In this document: in pieces, positions 12,419 through 12,432 of the stretch
How the letters are laid out: each line of letters begins with the position of its first letter
How positions within the stretch are numbered: position 1 is the first letter of the stretch
From: JBDRGC01 sp043818215
GTDB taxonomy: Bacteria > Chloroflexota > Anaerolineae > Anaerolineales > UBA11858
Assembly: GCA_043818215.1 (NCBI GenBank)
Contig: JBDRGC010000301.1
Span: 1-12,432, forward strand
DNA length: 12,432 nt
Direction: 5' to 3'
Position numbers and translations under genes: made by a program
The notes under the pieces: generated by a model
What the model was told of the DNA's origin: nothing
The model's database searches: none
What the model saw: the letters and a program-made list of their open reading frames with translations, nothing else

Positions 12419-12432
12419 CTGATTCTGCTGTC

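Overview
The window looks like chromosomal DNA of a Chloroflexota bacterium, most likely Anaerolineae-like. This is inferred from gene style: a secreted protein with a Pro/Thr-rich linker and a C-terminal anchor, a solitary Roadblock/LC7 protein, a zinc-ribbon membrane protein, and many 7-8 bp tandem repeat arrays between genes. Taxonomy was not tested. No rRNA, tRNA, CRISPR array or transposase gene was seen.

Layout. Positions 1-102 (minus) hold the start of an amidohydrolase-like gene that runs off the window. A secreted, anchored surface protein follows (146-793, minus). Going right there are a Roadblock/LC7 protein (911-1285, plus) with a strong terminator, an octamer array, and a HEAT-like helical-repeat protein (1561-2190, plus). 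Next come a 17-copy heptamer array, pyrG (CTP synthase, TTG start) and, converging on it, a plsC-type acyltransferase (4081-4770, minus). After a nested C6/G6 palindrome block come eno (enolase) with its terminator, a hairpin and another heptamer array. A zinc-ribbon membrane protein (minus) and radC (plus) then diverge from one intergenic region made of inverted heptamer arrays. A 203-bp imperfect palindrome separates radC from a hicB-hicA toxin-antitoxin pair. The right end carries a promoter, a 40-codon alanine-rich ORF, a hairpin, two opposed octamer arrays, alaS, and a second copy of the dispersed palindrome found upstream of plsC.

The named genes are mostly housekeeping (CTP synthesis, glycolysis, phospholipid acylation, alanyl-tRNA charging) in short or single-gene units, each separated by repeat-filled spacers rather than packed into an operon. 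The points most worth checking are: the antitoxin that joins a Phd/YefM-like N-terminus to a HicB domain; the Ala-rich small ORF with its own promoter and downstream hairpin ahead of alaS, which could be a leader-peptide attenuator; the radC and alaS leaders built from opposed 7/8-mer arrays; and the large palindromes between genes.
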